From Seminavis robusta (taxonomy: Eukaryota > Bacillariophyta > Bacillariophyceae > Naviculales > Naviculaceae): a stretch of 64,000 bases of DNA. A program made the translations under genes and the position numbers. Shown here in pieces: positions 51,468 through 63,033 of the stretch (positions are counted from its first letter, which is position 1; each line of letters begins with the position of its first letter). Location of the stretch: assembly GCA_903772945.1 (NCBI GenBank), contig CAICTM010000049.1:1-64000 (forward strand), read 5' to 3'. Under the pieces are notes generated by a model that worked only from the letters and a program-made list of their open reading frames with translations, did no database searches and was not told where the DNA came from.

Positions 51468-52875
51468 GTGAGTGTGAGAACAAATTGTCTGTCTTATGTT
51501 ACTGGTAACCACATGGTATGTGGAACAAGCAAAGATATAGAGAATCTTGGTTGGTACTGGTGAGACACAGGCCATACATATGGAACCAGGGAAGCCCCAT
51601 ATGGTCCCATATGAAGGTTTTGACCACTGTATCACCCCAGATGGCCATGAGGCGAGCATCTACTCAATCAGGTGACCTCAGGAGGATCCAGGAGCCTCAG
51701 TGTGGCTCAGAGTGCTCAAATCCTGCATAACACCCAGATATTCTGATGCTGCCTTTGATCATAGTCTAAGAAAGTAAAGTGTTGATATTGATACCATCTC
51801 CTAGACCTGAAGCTCCCTTGTCCCTTTGCAGTAGATACCCATCCTGTTGAGGCTGAGCAGTAGGCATTGAAGAGGTAAGCTGACAGCGCTTGCTAGGCTG
51901 CCCAGCATCGTGATAGAATAACATCGGTACCAGCTCCAGGAGCTGGAAACTCTGTAAGCAGAGGAGGCCCTGTGGCCATCCTCATCTCTTGTGGAACTAC
52001 CCTGATCCTTTCAAGAAGTTATTGGATTAACTTGTCGCAGAAGCACCACAAGAGAAGCTACTGCTACAGACGAACAGGCCCAGTGAATCAGAGCTCGAGT
52101 CCAAAGTGGAGATCTCCAAGAAATCCTACCTTTTGACCCCTACTGATCCACACATCCATTTCTGTTGTTATTCGAGGTCACCAGTGGATCCGGCATTCCT
52201 GAATTACCCAAGAACAAGTCTTTCCAAGACTCCCAAGGTCAAAATCGAGCTGGCTACCAACCTCGAGTCCACGAAACTCGAACCGATCGATCGATACGTA
52301 CAGAGGAGTCCTGATTCAGACCGAAATTGTGAGGAGGTACTGGTCAAGTTACAGAGGAACGAAAAGAGTTAACGAACAGCCACAGAGGTGCGCTGTACCG
52401 GTTACCAGAAGCACTCGGAAAGATCTTACCGGTCACACGGAAGCGGCTCAGCAAATCAGATCACCCGTGCAGTATCCACGAGTTCTCGTACCAGTCAGGG
52501 CAAGAACGACCTTAACTCCACGAAGTCACCCGGAACGACCGAAACGTCCATGCAGTTTTCTTGAAGGTCACAAGTGTCCGTGCAGTTTTCACTGTTCTGT
52601 ACCGGTTCGCGCGTTAACTCTTCGAAGTCACTCGGAACGATCGGATCGCTTCCACGGAAGCCCAAGGATCGCGCGGAACATCAGAATTGATCCTGGAAGC
52701 CCCCGGATCAACTCGAAGACTTAGAGTGTGCCCTACGAAGACTTATACAAGCGCGCAACGTGTTTACGAACGAATTCCCGTGCTTTCACATCAATTTTTT
52801 TTTGGTGATTTCCAGACTTTGTGCTTTCACTCGGTGCGCTCCCAGTCTATTACAGCACACTACACAAGCATCAAC

Positions 52876-55556
52876 ATGGTGAATAAGTCTGAGAAGAAGA
52901 GGAGGAAGGAAAGGAGGATGGCAGCTGCTAATGCAGCAGAGCTTGCAGCCACTCCTCAAGATGGCAACCAGCCACCCACAACCATCCTCACTCATCCCCC
53001 TGCTGTTGATGCTGATGGTTCAGTGGCTACCTCCACCCATGATGGGAGCAGGGATCCACCATCACTCCCACCTGCTACCACCACCCCCTCTTCCACCACT
53101 GATGCTATGCTTCAAACTATCCTTATGCGTTTGGAGATGCAGCAAGAATCCATGGAGGCGCAGCAAGCTTCTGTGGAGGCCATTGGCAAGCGCCAAGTGA
53201 TTGATGGATCCGCTTTGAGGCACAGCAAGCCGACGTTGCCACTCTCACCAAGCGCATGGAGGAGCGCCACCAGGACATTGAGACCTCCTTCATCCAACAG
53301 TTGAAGAAGTCCATCAATCAGCTTGATGCGAGGGCCCAACAACACTTGGACTCCATGGAGATCAGCCATAGGTTCTATGAACCAAGCTTGGCTTCACCAA
53401 TCCGCACTGTAGCCCAGGAACCACACGGTGTTGAGGAGCAGGAGAAGGCGTTTAACAAGCCCTTGGCCGAGAATCAAGGAGGACCCACTGCACTCACTCC
53501 CAACACCATGCCTGGAGACCAGCCTGGAGATGCTGTTGATTTGAAGACGGAGGAAGGTGCCTTCTTTGATGTTGCTACCTACCTCGCCGGCAATGGAGTC
53601 CACCCTGCCCAGGTTCCTGCCAAGGTTCCTGTCAAGGCTCCCTCCATGGGGGAGAAAGCATTCAAACCAAACCCACTCCAGTACACATCAACCACTGGAG
53701 GCCCTGGAGTTGTTCTCCCACCCTTTACCATCCCCAGGATTACCATCCAACAGACTGATTATGCCAAGCAACCAGACCTCATCTTCCCTGACCTTGCACC
53801 CCCTGGTGAGCAGACCCATTACAGTGGAAGGTATGACCTTAACTGGATTGGAAAAAGGGTTTGGATCAGATATCCACATCCTCTTGATGCCTCCCAGCTA
53901 CCCTCCAATGTAGCCATGACCCCTGAGCACTGGTTGGGAAGGATGTATCCCAATGGAAAGTTCCTACATCTCACAGGTGAATGGGAACACATGGAGCCCA
54001 GAGGGCTTCCAACTACATCATCTTCACCAGAACCCAACCACCAGACCCCCTTCAAGATCCTTGACAAGGCACCAGCACCAGACCAGGTGTATCACAGTGG
54101 TACTTGGAGGCGAAGTCGTTACCCTAGGCCTGAGTCTGGCGGCCATGGTGGACCTGGAGGACCTGATGAACCTGGAGGCTATGGTGGACATGGAGGTCCT
54201 GGTGGCTCACCCCACAATGGATCTGGCAACCATGGTGGACCTGGAGACCCTGGTGGACCTGGAAATCCTGATAGTGCCGTTGGCGGTCCTGGCCCACCAC
54301 CCAACAATGGTAAGTGGTTCCAACCTCGGCCTGACAGGGATGCCTACAAGGAGCTGACCAGGACCAAACACTTCAGCACCTGGTTCACCCACACCATGAT
54401 CACACTGAGGGCACAGGGCCTGGCCAATGCAATCCGTGGAGACTATATCCCACAGTCAAAGGAGGACGCCGATGAACTCGACCGCATGAAGGCCTGGTTC
54501 TACAGTGTTCTCCAGGAGAAAGTCAAGACCGAAGTCGGCAAGGAGATTGTGGAGAAGCACATTGATGATGTTGACTGCCAGGCCATCATGACTGCACTAC
54601 GGCGTGATGCACACGCTTCTGTGGATGGCAGGTTGGAGCAGGCTGAGCTTTACAGCTGGCTCACCACCACCACCTTTACACCCTCCAAGCAGGCCGCTTT
54701 GGACTTCATTGTCAAGTTCAATCGGAATTTCAAGAGGTACAATGAAGCCGTCAAGACCAAGGTTGAGCGCATCACTGATGCCACCAAGAAGACACTCCTC
54801 CAGCGTGCTCTTTCTGACGTGCCGCTGCTCCATGCAGTCACCTCCCGTGAGATTGAGCGCATGACCTTGGAGCACAAGCCAGGTTACAATTTCGAGGAGT
54901 ACTACGAAGTCATCAAGGTGACTGCCGCTAGCTACGACAGGAACAGGGCAACGTCACGCCGTCGGTCTGTCAATTGGCATGACCTTGATAGTGACAACTG
55001 CGATGGTCAAGACCTTGAGGCTCCAGCTGATGGAGACATTGATGCATTCAATGTCAACATGGACCCAACCACCCGGTTGCCTGATGAGTTCTTCCGCCAA
55101 CTCCCACGTGAAGACAAGTCCATCTGGCACCGGCTGTCCCCCCAGGCCAAGAAGATCTTGATGGAGTCATCCCCACCCAAGCCCGGTCCACCTGCACGAC
55201 AGGCTCACCTTTCTGAAATGGTAGAGCAGGATGAGGAGAAGGATCGCCCTGAACAAGTAGATGACACACCAACATCCACACTGGAAGCCAATCAGGCACA
55301 AGCTAAGCCTGGAGCTGGTCCGTCCCACTCGGCACCCCAGTCCAAGTCTAATGACCTGCACCCGGCACATCCAGCTCGAATGATGGGCACCAAACCCAAG
55401 CCACGTGAAGGTAACCTTGCTGCTAGTCACCCGAGCAATCGATCCGCCCACCATGCATTCCACCGCATGCTGGACCACGTCGATGACATTGCCTCCGGTG
55501 CTGTCCATTCCTCCAAGCCTGGCCCTGATCGAGCGGATTTTCGGCTCGGCGACTAG
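52876..55556 (+). pseudogene. copia gag (one frameshift)
   Basis: It starts at ATG 52876 (MVNKSEKKRRKERRM). Near 53200 the frame must shift by one base to continue as EAQQADVATLTKRMEERHQD and on through the 766-codon frame ending at 55556. It has a coiled-coil-like N-terminal part, a Gly/Pro/His-rich middle (GGHGGPGGPDEPGG), and a capsid-like domain (YKELTRTKHFSTWFTHTMI, then LTTTTFTPSKQAALDFIVKF). A polar C-terminal region follows. No zinc knuckle is visible. The frameshift is at a spot with no slippery sequence, so it is more likely a lesion or sequence error than programmed. Confidence 0.8.
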
Positions 55557-56340
55557 CTTTTGTCTCAAGCTGGTCTAGCCGAGGAACCTATTCAGAGACA
55601 GATGACAGCGGGGTAGCACACAGTCAGCCCACAGCGGCGCTACCTTCCGCAGATGATGACTGGGTTGGAACCCCCATTCCTTCCTTAGGTCCTGGAGTTC
55701 CCAACCACCCTTGTGTATCGTACTACTCAGCCTTCATCCATCACCGCAAACGACTTTGGTGTGCCTTGATGGATCGAGGTGCCAATGGATTTATCCTTGG
55801 CAATGATGTACGTGTTGTGAATTTATCTGGTACATTCATTGATTTGAATGGTATTGACAATCACACAGTCCGAAACCTCCAGCTGGCTACCGCGGTTGTG
55901 TTCATGCGAAGTGATCATGGTCCCATCCTTGGTCGCATTCACCAGGGTGCCGTCATGTATGATGGCCGTACCATTGCTTGTCCCGGTCAGATGGAACACT
56001 TTGGTTGTTGTGTCCATGAGAAAGCCAAGACCGTGACTGGCGTGGACCCCTACTTTGTCACACCCAATGGTTTCCGAGTCCCCATGGCTATGCGCAATGG
56101 GCTTCCGTATGTCGACTGGCGGCCACCGACTGATGCCGAGATGGACGATGCCTCCATCCCTTTGATAGATTTAACTAGCCCACACCCGTGGGATCCCTCG
56201 TGCCTTGACTCGGTCCCGTCCGACGATTGGTATGATACCCAAAGTACTACCGTCCTTGATGATGCAGAGTCCCCTTTAGACAGCTTGGGAAGACTCAAGA
56301 CTATGGATGACGATCCCCTGACCCCATCTCATGCCACCCC
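55557..56340 (+). pseudogene. copia protease region
   Basis: This frame is open from directly after the gag stop, in a different phase. It contains RLWCALMDRGANGFILGNDV, where DRGAN is the aspartic-protease active-site motif as found in diatom copia elements, then HEKAKTVTGVDPYF and YVDWRPPTDAEMDD. Near 56330 a single-base shift is needed to reach the integrase frame. Whether the gag-to-protease phase change is a natural frameshift or a lesion cannot be decided from one copy. Confidence 0.75.
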
Positions 56341-58648
56341 AAGCATTCCATTGATCGTCGCGGTATTATTGCTGCCATGGCTGCCCTCGTCAAAGACGAT
56401 CTGGTCCCCGCCAGTGCTGATGATGTCCCCGCCCTCTTATCCCGACAGTGCCATCATTATGACTCCAGCTCCGACGATGATTCTGACCTTGAGGATGACT
56501 CTGACATTGACGACCTCCGACAGTGCTTTGCCCGTGTCCCCGACCTTTTGAACCCCTATGACGACTCCTCTGGTGCTGAAGACTCGGACTCCTCTGGTGA
56601 TGATTCTGACTCTGACACTGAGGACTTACGCCATTGTTTTGGAGTCCAAACCCGTGGCCAGCTTCGTGGGGAGCCTCCAAGTACTCGCTCCCGTTCCCAC
56701 CCCACCCGCCCCTCTGCCCCAACGAAGGATGGGGAGAAAAAGACTCGGAAGAAGCCTGAAGCCAGACGACCTCGTCTCAAGAAGCAGTCCTCCGTTGACA
56801 GAAGCCCACGAGTTGAGACAGTACTCCCAAGCGATGATGATGACAGCCCCAGTGACGTTGAAGATGCAGGGGAAGACATTCTCAGGTCGAACAACAGGGC
56901 CAAGCATCACACTGGTGTTGAGCTGCCCCCCATATCCCGCAAGCGACCCCCTGAGCAGATTCCAATGATGCGGCGGTTCTTTCCGGGAACTAGTGATGAG
57001 ACACTCAAGCGAACACTGGATGCCACTACCCAGTATGGTACCAAAGGAGCCGTCCAAGGTCGTACTCTCCGAAGCCAGATACTGTCGCCCAATCCGATCC
57101 TCAACATTCCGAGAAGGCAAGAAGACGTGGCTACGGATACTATCTATGGCAGTGTCCCTGCGGTTGATGACGGATCTGTAGCAGCCCAGTTCTTCATTGG
57201 ACGCACATCCCACTACAGGTCACTACACCCAGCTGGCACAAGCGACGCAAGCTATGTCAAGACACTGATGGACAACATCCGAAGGTTTGGAGCAATGAAC
57301 TGCATCAGGAGTGACAATGCCCAGGCCCAAGCAAGCAAACGGGTCAAGGACATCCTACGAACCTTTTGCATCAATGACCGAACCTCTGAGCCATACAGAG
57401 GAAATCAGAACTATGCAGAGCACGGATGGAAGGATACCAAGACCAAGACACAGCTGGTACTGGACACCAAGAACGCACCTTCCAAGTGTTGGCTGACTGC
57501 TGGCCAGTACGTGACCACCCTGCAGAATCATATGGCATATGAGAGCCTTGGATGGAGAACTCCCTTTGAGTGGTTGCATGGGTACACACCTGACATATCT
57601 GCACTTCTTCAATTTGAGTTTTATGAACCAGTCTACTACCAGAAATATGACGCGAAGTTCCCACAAGATTCAACCGAATGTGTGGGGAGGTTCGTTGGCG
57701 TCTCAGAGTATGTTGGTCATGGCATGACGTACAAGATTCTCACCGAGGACGACAAGATCATCCATCGGGCTGTCGCTAGAACAGCAAGACTAGGCAATGA
57801 ATTCACCAATTGGAAGGCGGATGAACAAGGACCCAAGCTTGCGCCCAAGCCCAAGCCATTTGTAGACGGACCGCCCTCGAAAACCATCGACGGAGGTATT
57901 GACCTTGGGGAGTCCCATGACGCTACAGTGTTCCATGACGCCATCCGGCATGACATTACCTCACACCTGAGGGAGGACGACATACTTCAAGGTGGCACAT
58001 TGCCGACCATTGATGTATCAGACCTGCTCAACCGAACATTCATCACGAATCCGGATGACAATGGGGAGCAGACTAGAGCTAGGATCGTGTCTGCAACACC
58101 CACAGGTGAGACTGATGCTGATGGCAAGGAGGCTGTCTTCAGATTCCGATGCAAGCATGGAGACAAGTGCTTCGAGGAGACCAAGGCCTACTCCAAAATG
58201 CTCGAGTGGTGTGACCGTGACCTTGACCTGGACGACATGTTCAAGATTGACTCTGTCCAAGACCACAGACCATCCAAGACACGCTCCAAGTTCGAGATCC
58301 TTGTCGAATGGGCAAGCGGGTGCAAGACATGGGAAGATATGGGGTTCATTTTCAATGATGATCCAGTTTCTGTTTCCCTGTATGCGGTGAGGAACAACCT
58401 GGTTGGCGTGAATGGATGGAAGCGATGTAGACCCTACACGAAAAATGCAAAGAAGTTCGCAAGAATGATTCATCAAGCCAGGCTGAAGAACTTCCGGAAC
58501 AAGCCGGTGTACAAGTATGGGCACCAGGTTCCAAGGAACCATGCCGAGGCAGTGTTCATCGACGAAAAGAATGGAAACACAAAATGGCAGGACTCAGAAG
58601 AACTCGAGATCAAACAGCTCTTGGAATACGACACGTTCAAGAGCCTAG
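56341..58648 (+). pseudogene. copia integrase region, cut by nested element
   Basis: A long open frame with an acidic linker (SSDDDSDLEDDSDIDDL) is followed by the integrase core. Counting from 56377, candidate catalytic residues are D254 (ATDTIYG), D313 (IRSDNAQ) and E348 (NYAEHGW), 34 residues apart for the last pair. GWRTPFEWLHGYTPDIS and FYEPVYY follow, typical of copia integrase. The frame then enters the region before reverse transcriptase and stops being homologous at 58648, where the nested LTR starts. Confidence 0.85.
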
Positions 58649-59072
58649 TGCAATACACGGCTCTTAGCCTTATTCGCGACTCGATCCTAGATAGGGTCTG
58701 AGTTCGACTCATGACATAGTCCTTCGCGAATAGTCATTAGAGACAGAATTCTCAATGACCGCTCTAGTTCATACTAGGTTGATGATGAAACATCGCTCTA
58801 GATATTTAGCCAGCGTGGAGTACTCCACGCTACTAGATAAATGCTAGACGAATCTTCCACGGTTCCGTTTTGGGATCGTGGAGTGAGTAGGATTGCTACC
58901 GCAACTACTCTATCTCACTCTACAGTCTCCCGCGGGAGTTCAGATCTACGATCCTTTGATTGTGGATCTCTCTCGTTGATTAGTTTTTCATAGCTTTCTA
59001 ATCCTCTCATAACTTTCATTCTCTCAAACTCAAAACACTCGAAAGATCTTACACTAGCTTTTAGCGTAGTGC
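58649..59072 (+). repeat. 5' LTR of the nested element
   Basis: Matches the 3' LTR almost base for base except for a dozen or more single-nucleotide gaps. It contains a TTCCACG-type hairpin and TCTCCCGCGGGAG. Confidence 0.93.
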
Positions 59073-59124
59073 ATTTTGTTAACAAACACAATAGCTTTCA
59101 GCTACCCCTAACCTATTCCTCACC

Positions 59125-60442
59125 ATGAAGATTGCCAAAGACGCATACACCAGCTTCGAGTCCAAGCTGCGTGACAAACCAATCCTTCTCTCATCGACCT
59201 CGATGATGATGCGAAATCGACGATTCTCGCTCTACCACCTACAAACTTCGCACTATTCCAGCAGATGCTAACAGCGCCAAGTACACCTTCAAGGTCCAAA
59301 TCATCAATGGATCTGAGACTCCACGTCAAACCATCAAGTGGGCTGGACGTATGGAGAAGTCTTCGTCGGGCTTGCCATTGCTACGCCTGGCGACAAACAT
59401 AACCTCCTCAAGGAGATGACTTCAAGCTCTGCCAAGAGCAGTTACGAATCTAGCTGTGCAGGCCATCGTGAAATACGTTGGAATGCTTTGCGCCAGATTG
59501 CAGTCAACGGATTGCTCCACGCGATGTACGTGGCGGGAAGACGAAGCCGCTTTCCAAGTACGTTTCCAGCTGCCTGGAACGGAGCAGCTCAGCTGCTTTG
59601 GACGATGTTGACATTACGTTTGGCATAAATGCCTGTATCGAAGCGGTCTGTCCCTACAAGGCTCTTTGAAAAGCAGAAACGCTTCATGCGCCGCAAGATG
59701 CGTAAGCCTGCTGATATTCTACTCGGGCTTATGTAACAAACCTCAGTCGGATGAACACCATGAACTTCCTCGTCTACCACCTTTTGGACCCAACCAAACG
59801 TTGAACCATGACGAAGTCTTGACTTGTTTGTCATGGAATTCACGCTCGTGGATGAAGAAGATGGACGAACACGACTTCGATCCTTTCTCAGCTCCTATCG
59901 AGAAACCATTGGATTCTGCGAACGCATGGGAATCCTCCGAAGACTTTGACAAGGGTGATGCCAAGCAAGCTCCTACGAAGAAGAACAACAGCAAGAAGTA
60001 CAAGTCTACTCGTAACAACGACCATCTTCCAAGAACAGAAGAAAAATGTGCGACTACCACGAGTCCAGCACTCACAACACGGCTGACTGCATGACTCTGA
60101 AGAAGCTCAAGGCCAAGTCTCAGTCCTCGTCTGACAACGATAACAAGCCAGCGTACAACAGAACAAGACTTGGAAACGCAAGTCCGACGACGCCAAGACC
60201 TACACAAGAAGGAACTCTCTGTCCTCATGAAGAAGGTTTCCAACGCTGCGGTCAAGGCTGAATCGCAAGAAGAAAAGCGAATGCAACCATGTTGCCAGCG
60301 CAAGTCTGACAACTCCGACAACGAGGACGACTCCTCTGTTGGATCCATCAACATGATGGACAAGAAGATGGCCGCTGTCGACAAGGCGCTTGCCGAATTC
60401 GACTTCAATCATCGGATGGAGAGATCTCCGTCTGAGGATTAG
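59125..60442 (+). pseudogene. gypsy gag with multiple one-base shifts
   Basis: Starts MKIAKDAYTSFESKLRDKP. The gag can be followed only by changing frame several times: YKLRTIPADANSAKYTFKV in one, KQKRFMRRKMRKPAD in another, LPPFGPNQTLNHDEVL in a third, KKMDEHDFDPFSAPIEK, then DYHESSTHNTADCMTLKKLK and NMMDKKMAAVDKALAEFDF. The conserved protein blocks between shifts are unmutated, which argues for recent origin or base-calling gaps rather than long decay. Confidence 0.75.
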
Positions 60443-62607
60443 GCCAGGATGATGATTCAACGGAACCATGTTCCGATTTCTCATACCTAAGTGATGAAGA
60501 TATCTCACTAAATAGTAAACAAGATTTGTTTGCAACTAACGAAGTCTACGGCAAATTAGATAATTGCCTAGTAACTGCTCAACTAGACACTGACGATCTG
60601 TTCAGCATCGTTAACTTCGTCCATGGCCAATCAACTCATCAACGTCGCACGACAAGAGACCTTGAAACTATCGTCTATGTTAGATTTAACAGACGAGCGA
60701 AAGGGAACGAAAACCCTTACACTCTGTTGCTTACTGGATACAAAGCATCCGGAACTTTATTGCTCAAACTCATGCTAAGAGTTTACTCATGAAGAATCAT
60801 GGGGCGTCCAAACATACGGACTGCTTCTATGAAGGAATTGAGACCCCGCACGAAGTGTAAGGCACACTCGGATTCCTGAGTTCCACGATGATAGAATTAT
60901 CAAGTGGAATTTACACGTCACCAAGAACTTGGGGGCGCAAGACGTGATCATAGGTCAAGACACTCTCTGCGATCTAAGAATCAAGTTTGATTTCACTACC
61001 ATGTCATTGGGTGGAACCATGCATTTTTCCCGGCGAAGAGAGCAACACCAATAGAAAGGAGAACTTCTCCATTTCCGATTCCTGCGCTGTCAGCGACAAT
61101 GCAGATAGTCTCAAGAAAGATTCTTGATACGACATACGAACAAATAGGCTTAAGGCAGATATGCCAGAGTCGAAATCCGTTAAACAAGGAGGAGCAAGAA
61201 CTGCCTCATGCCTTTTCAACCAAGTGCTTCGACCCAGTCGAGGATACTTTGGAGAGCTGCGAATGGACGACTACGAAGTAGAAGTTCGTCCCGACGTTAA
61301 ATCCTATTACACTAGGGCTCACCCTACTCCACGGGTCCATACCAACACTCTTAAGAAGGAGGTTGAACGTCTCTGCGAAACAGGGGCACTCAAAAAGGTA
61401 AAACGTTCCAAGTGGCGGCACCAACTTTTATAACTCCCAAGAAAGAGGGATCTGCACGATTCATCTCGGATTTTCGGGAACCGAACAAACGGATCAAGCG
61501 GAAGCCTTATCCTATCTAAAAATACAGGACATGCTCTTTGAACCCAGATGGATTCAAGTGCGCTACCAGTCTAGACCTGAACACGGGACACTACCACATC
61601 GAGCTGTCACCTCACTCGAAGCAACACTATACCATTGCACTCCCGAAGGAAAGCACGAGTACCAGAGGTTGCCAATGGCCTATGTAATAGTCCCGACATC
61701 TTCCAAAGGAAGATGAAAGCACGCATGCATGACTTAGAAATGTCCGTGCATAGTTGATGATCAACTCATCCTAACGGCGTCGATCTCGCAGATCGCGTTG
61801 AACAGTAGATGACCTTTCCCAAAGACTCAAGAAGTCGGATTGAAATCAACACTACCAAGGCCTTCCTCGATAGAAAGAACTGGAGTATTAGACAATTGGA
61901 CTTCTCGAGAAGGAAGCCAACTCTTAACTAAAAAGATAACAAATGCGATCCAGCTATCGCTCTTCCTACCAACAGGAAGTAACTTCGTAGATTCATTGGA
62001 CCAATGAATTACCAAGGGCTGCTCAAGACAGCAGACGGAGTAACCATCGTTCTGAACCAGACGTGGGTTACCCAGTATCCATGACCGTCGTCATGGACAG
62101 AAAACGTGAGTCCACGTAGAGGTGGAGATCTCCGGGATGAACTGGCTTTCGTCGCAAGTTTGCGCGCGTCAATCGTGACAGCTTCACCACATCCGTTTCA
62201 AAGCAAACCGGAAATACATTAAGGAACGTCGCCAACGACTTATCCAGAAAAACACCGATAAGGAGAACACGGCACGTGTCCCTCATCAACACCATGTCAA
62301 CGAAACTATGATGATTCATCAGTGTCAAGAACCGTTAATACGGTCAGCAACGGACAAGGTCCTTACCACACAGACCGAGTCAATAAACATGGCACTGTAC
62401 GCTCCGACATACTACCGCCAATAGCGGCACAGTCTACCAGACTTGGAACATAAGTATTTACAACCATACAAGGCCTGATGCCCTTGTAGGATTGCCATCG
62501 TGCGAGCACATGTTACATCCATCTCCGGAGAGTGCCCCGCACTTTTAATTCATATGTTCTCCTGTCCGACTGATGTCGTGCCTTCCGTGACCCTTGTCAG
62601 GGGGCGA
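60443..62607 (+). pseudogene. gypsy protease, reverse transcriptase and integrase remnant
   Basis: A protease motif resembling LLDTGYKAS lies near 60725 (with a one-base gap). Reverse transcriptase blocks are YYTRAHPTPRVH, KKEVERLCETGALKKVKRSK, APTFITPKKEGSARFISDFR, REPNKRIKRKPYPI, LDLNTGHYHIELSPHSKQHY and EYQRLPM. A DDQLILTA block stands where YxDD is expected, and a SREGSQLLTKKITNAIQ stretch follows. At about 62.08 kb the sequence jumps to an integrase C-terminal piece (FKANRKYIKERRQRLIQKN, then YAPTYYRQ). Most of RNase H and the integrase core are absent. Confidence 0.72.
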
Positions 62608-63033
62608 ATGCAATACACGGCTCTTAGCCTTATTCGCGACTCGATCCTAGATAGGGTCTGAGTTCGACTCATGACGTGTCCTTCGCGAATAGTCATTAGA
62701 GACAGAATTCTCAATGACGCTCTAGTCATACTAGTTGATGATGAAACATCGCTCTAGATATTTAGCCAGCGTGGAGTACTTCCACGGCTACTAGATAAAT
62801 GCTAGACGATCTTCCACGCGTTCCGTTTTGGGATCGTGGAGTGAGTAGGATTGCTACCGCAACCTACTCTATCTCACTTTCTACAGTCTCCCGCGGGAGT
62901 TCAGATCTACGATCCTTTGATTGTGATCTCTCTCGTGATTAGTTTTTCATAGCTTTCATAATCCTCTCATATTTCATTCTCTCAAACTCAAAACACTCGA
63001 AAGATCTTTACACTAGCTTTTTAGCGTAGTGCA
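62608..63033 (+). repeat. 3' LTR of the nested element
   Basis: Same termini and order as the 5' LTR, followed immediately by CTAG and the resumed copia coding sequence. Confidence 0.93.

Larger units (their letters stand above)
58649..63033 (+). mobile_element. Nested Ty3/gypsy-like element with two LTRs, internally deleted
   Basis: 4385 bp with direct LTRs (58649-59072, 62608-63033), each TGCAATACACGG...GTAGTGCA. The flanking target duplication is CTAG (58645-58648 and 63034-63037); removing the insert restores the copia codons for KSLGLGAPVPKG. A purine-rich tract AGGGGGCGAA precedes the 3' LTR. Internal order is gag (59125 on), a CDYHESSTHNTADC zinc-knuckle-like motif near 60046, protease (60.7 kb), reverse transcriptase (61.26-62.05 kb), then directly an integrase C-terminal remnant (62.1-62.5 kb). 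RNase H and most of integrase are missing, so it is non-autonomous. The gene order, with integrase after RT, marks it as Ty3/gypsy rather than copia. Confidence 0.9.

Noticed and set aside
55540-55570. Programmed frameshift between copia gag and protease
   Set aside because: The phase change is real in this copy, but no canonical slippery heptamer is visible and nearby frameshifts of similar size are likely errors or lesions.
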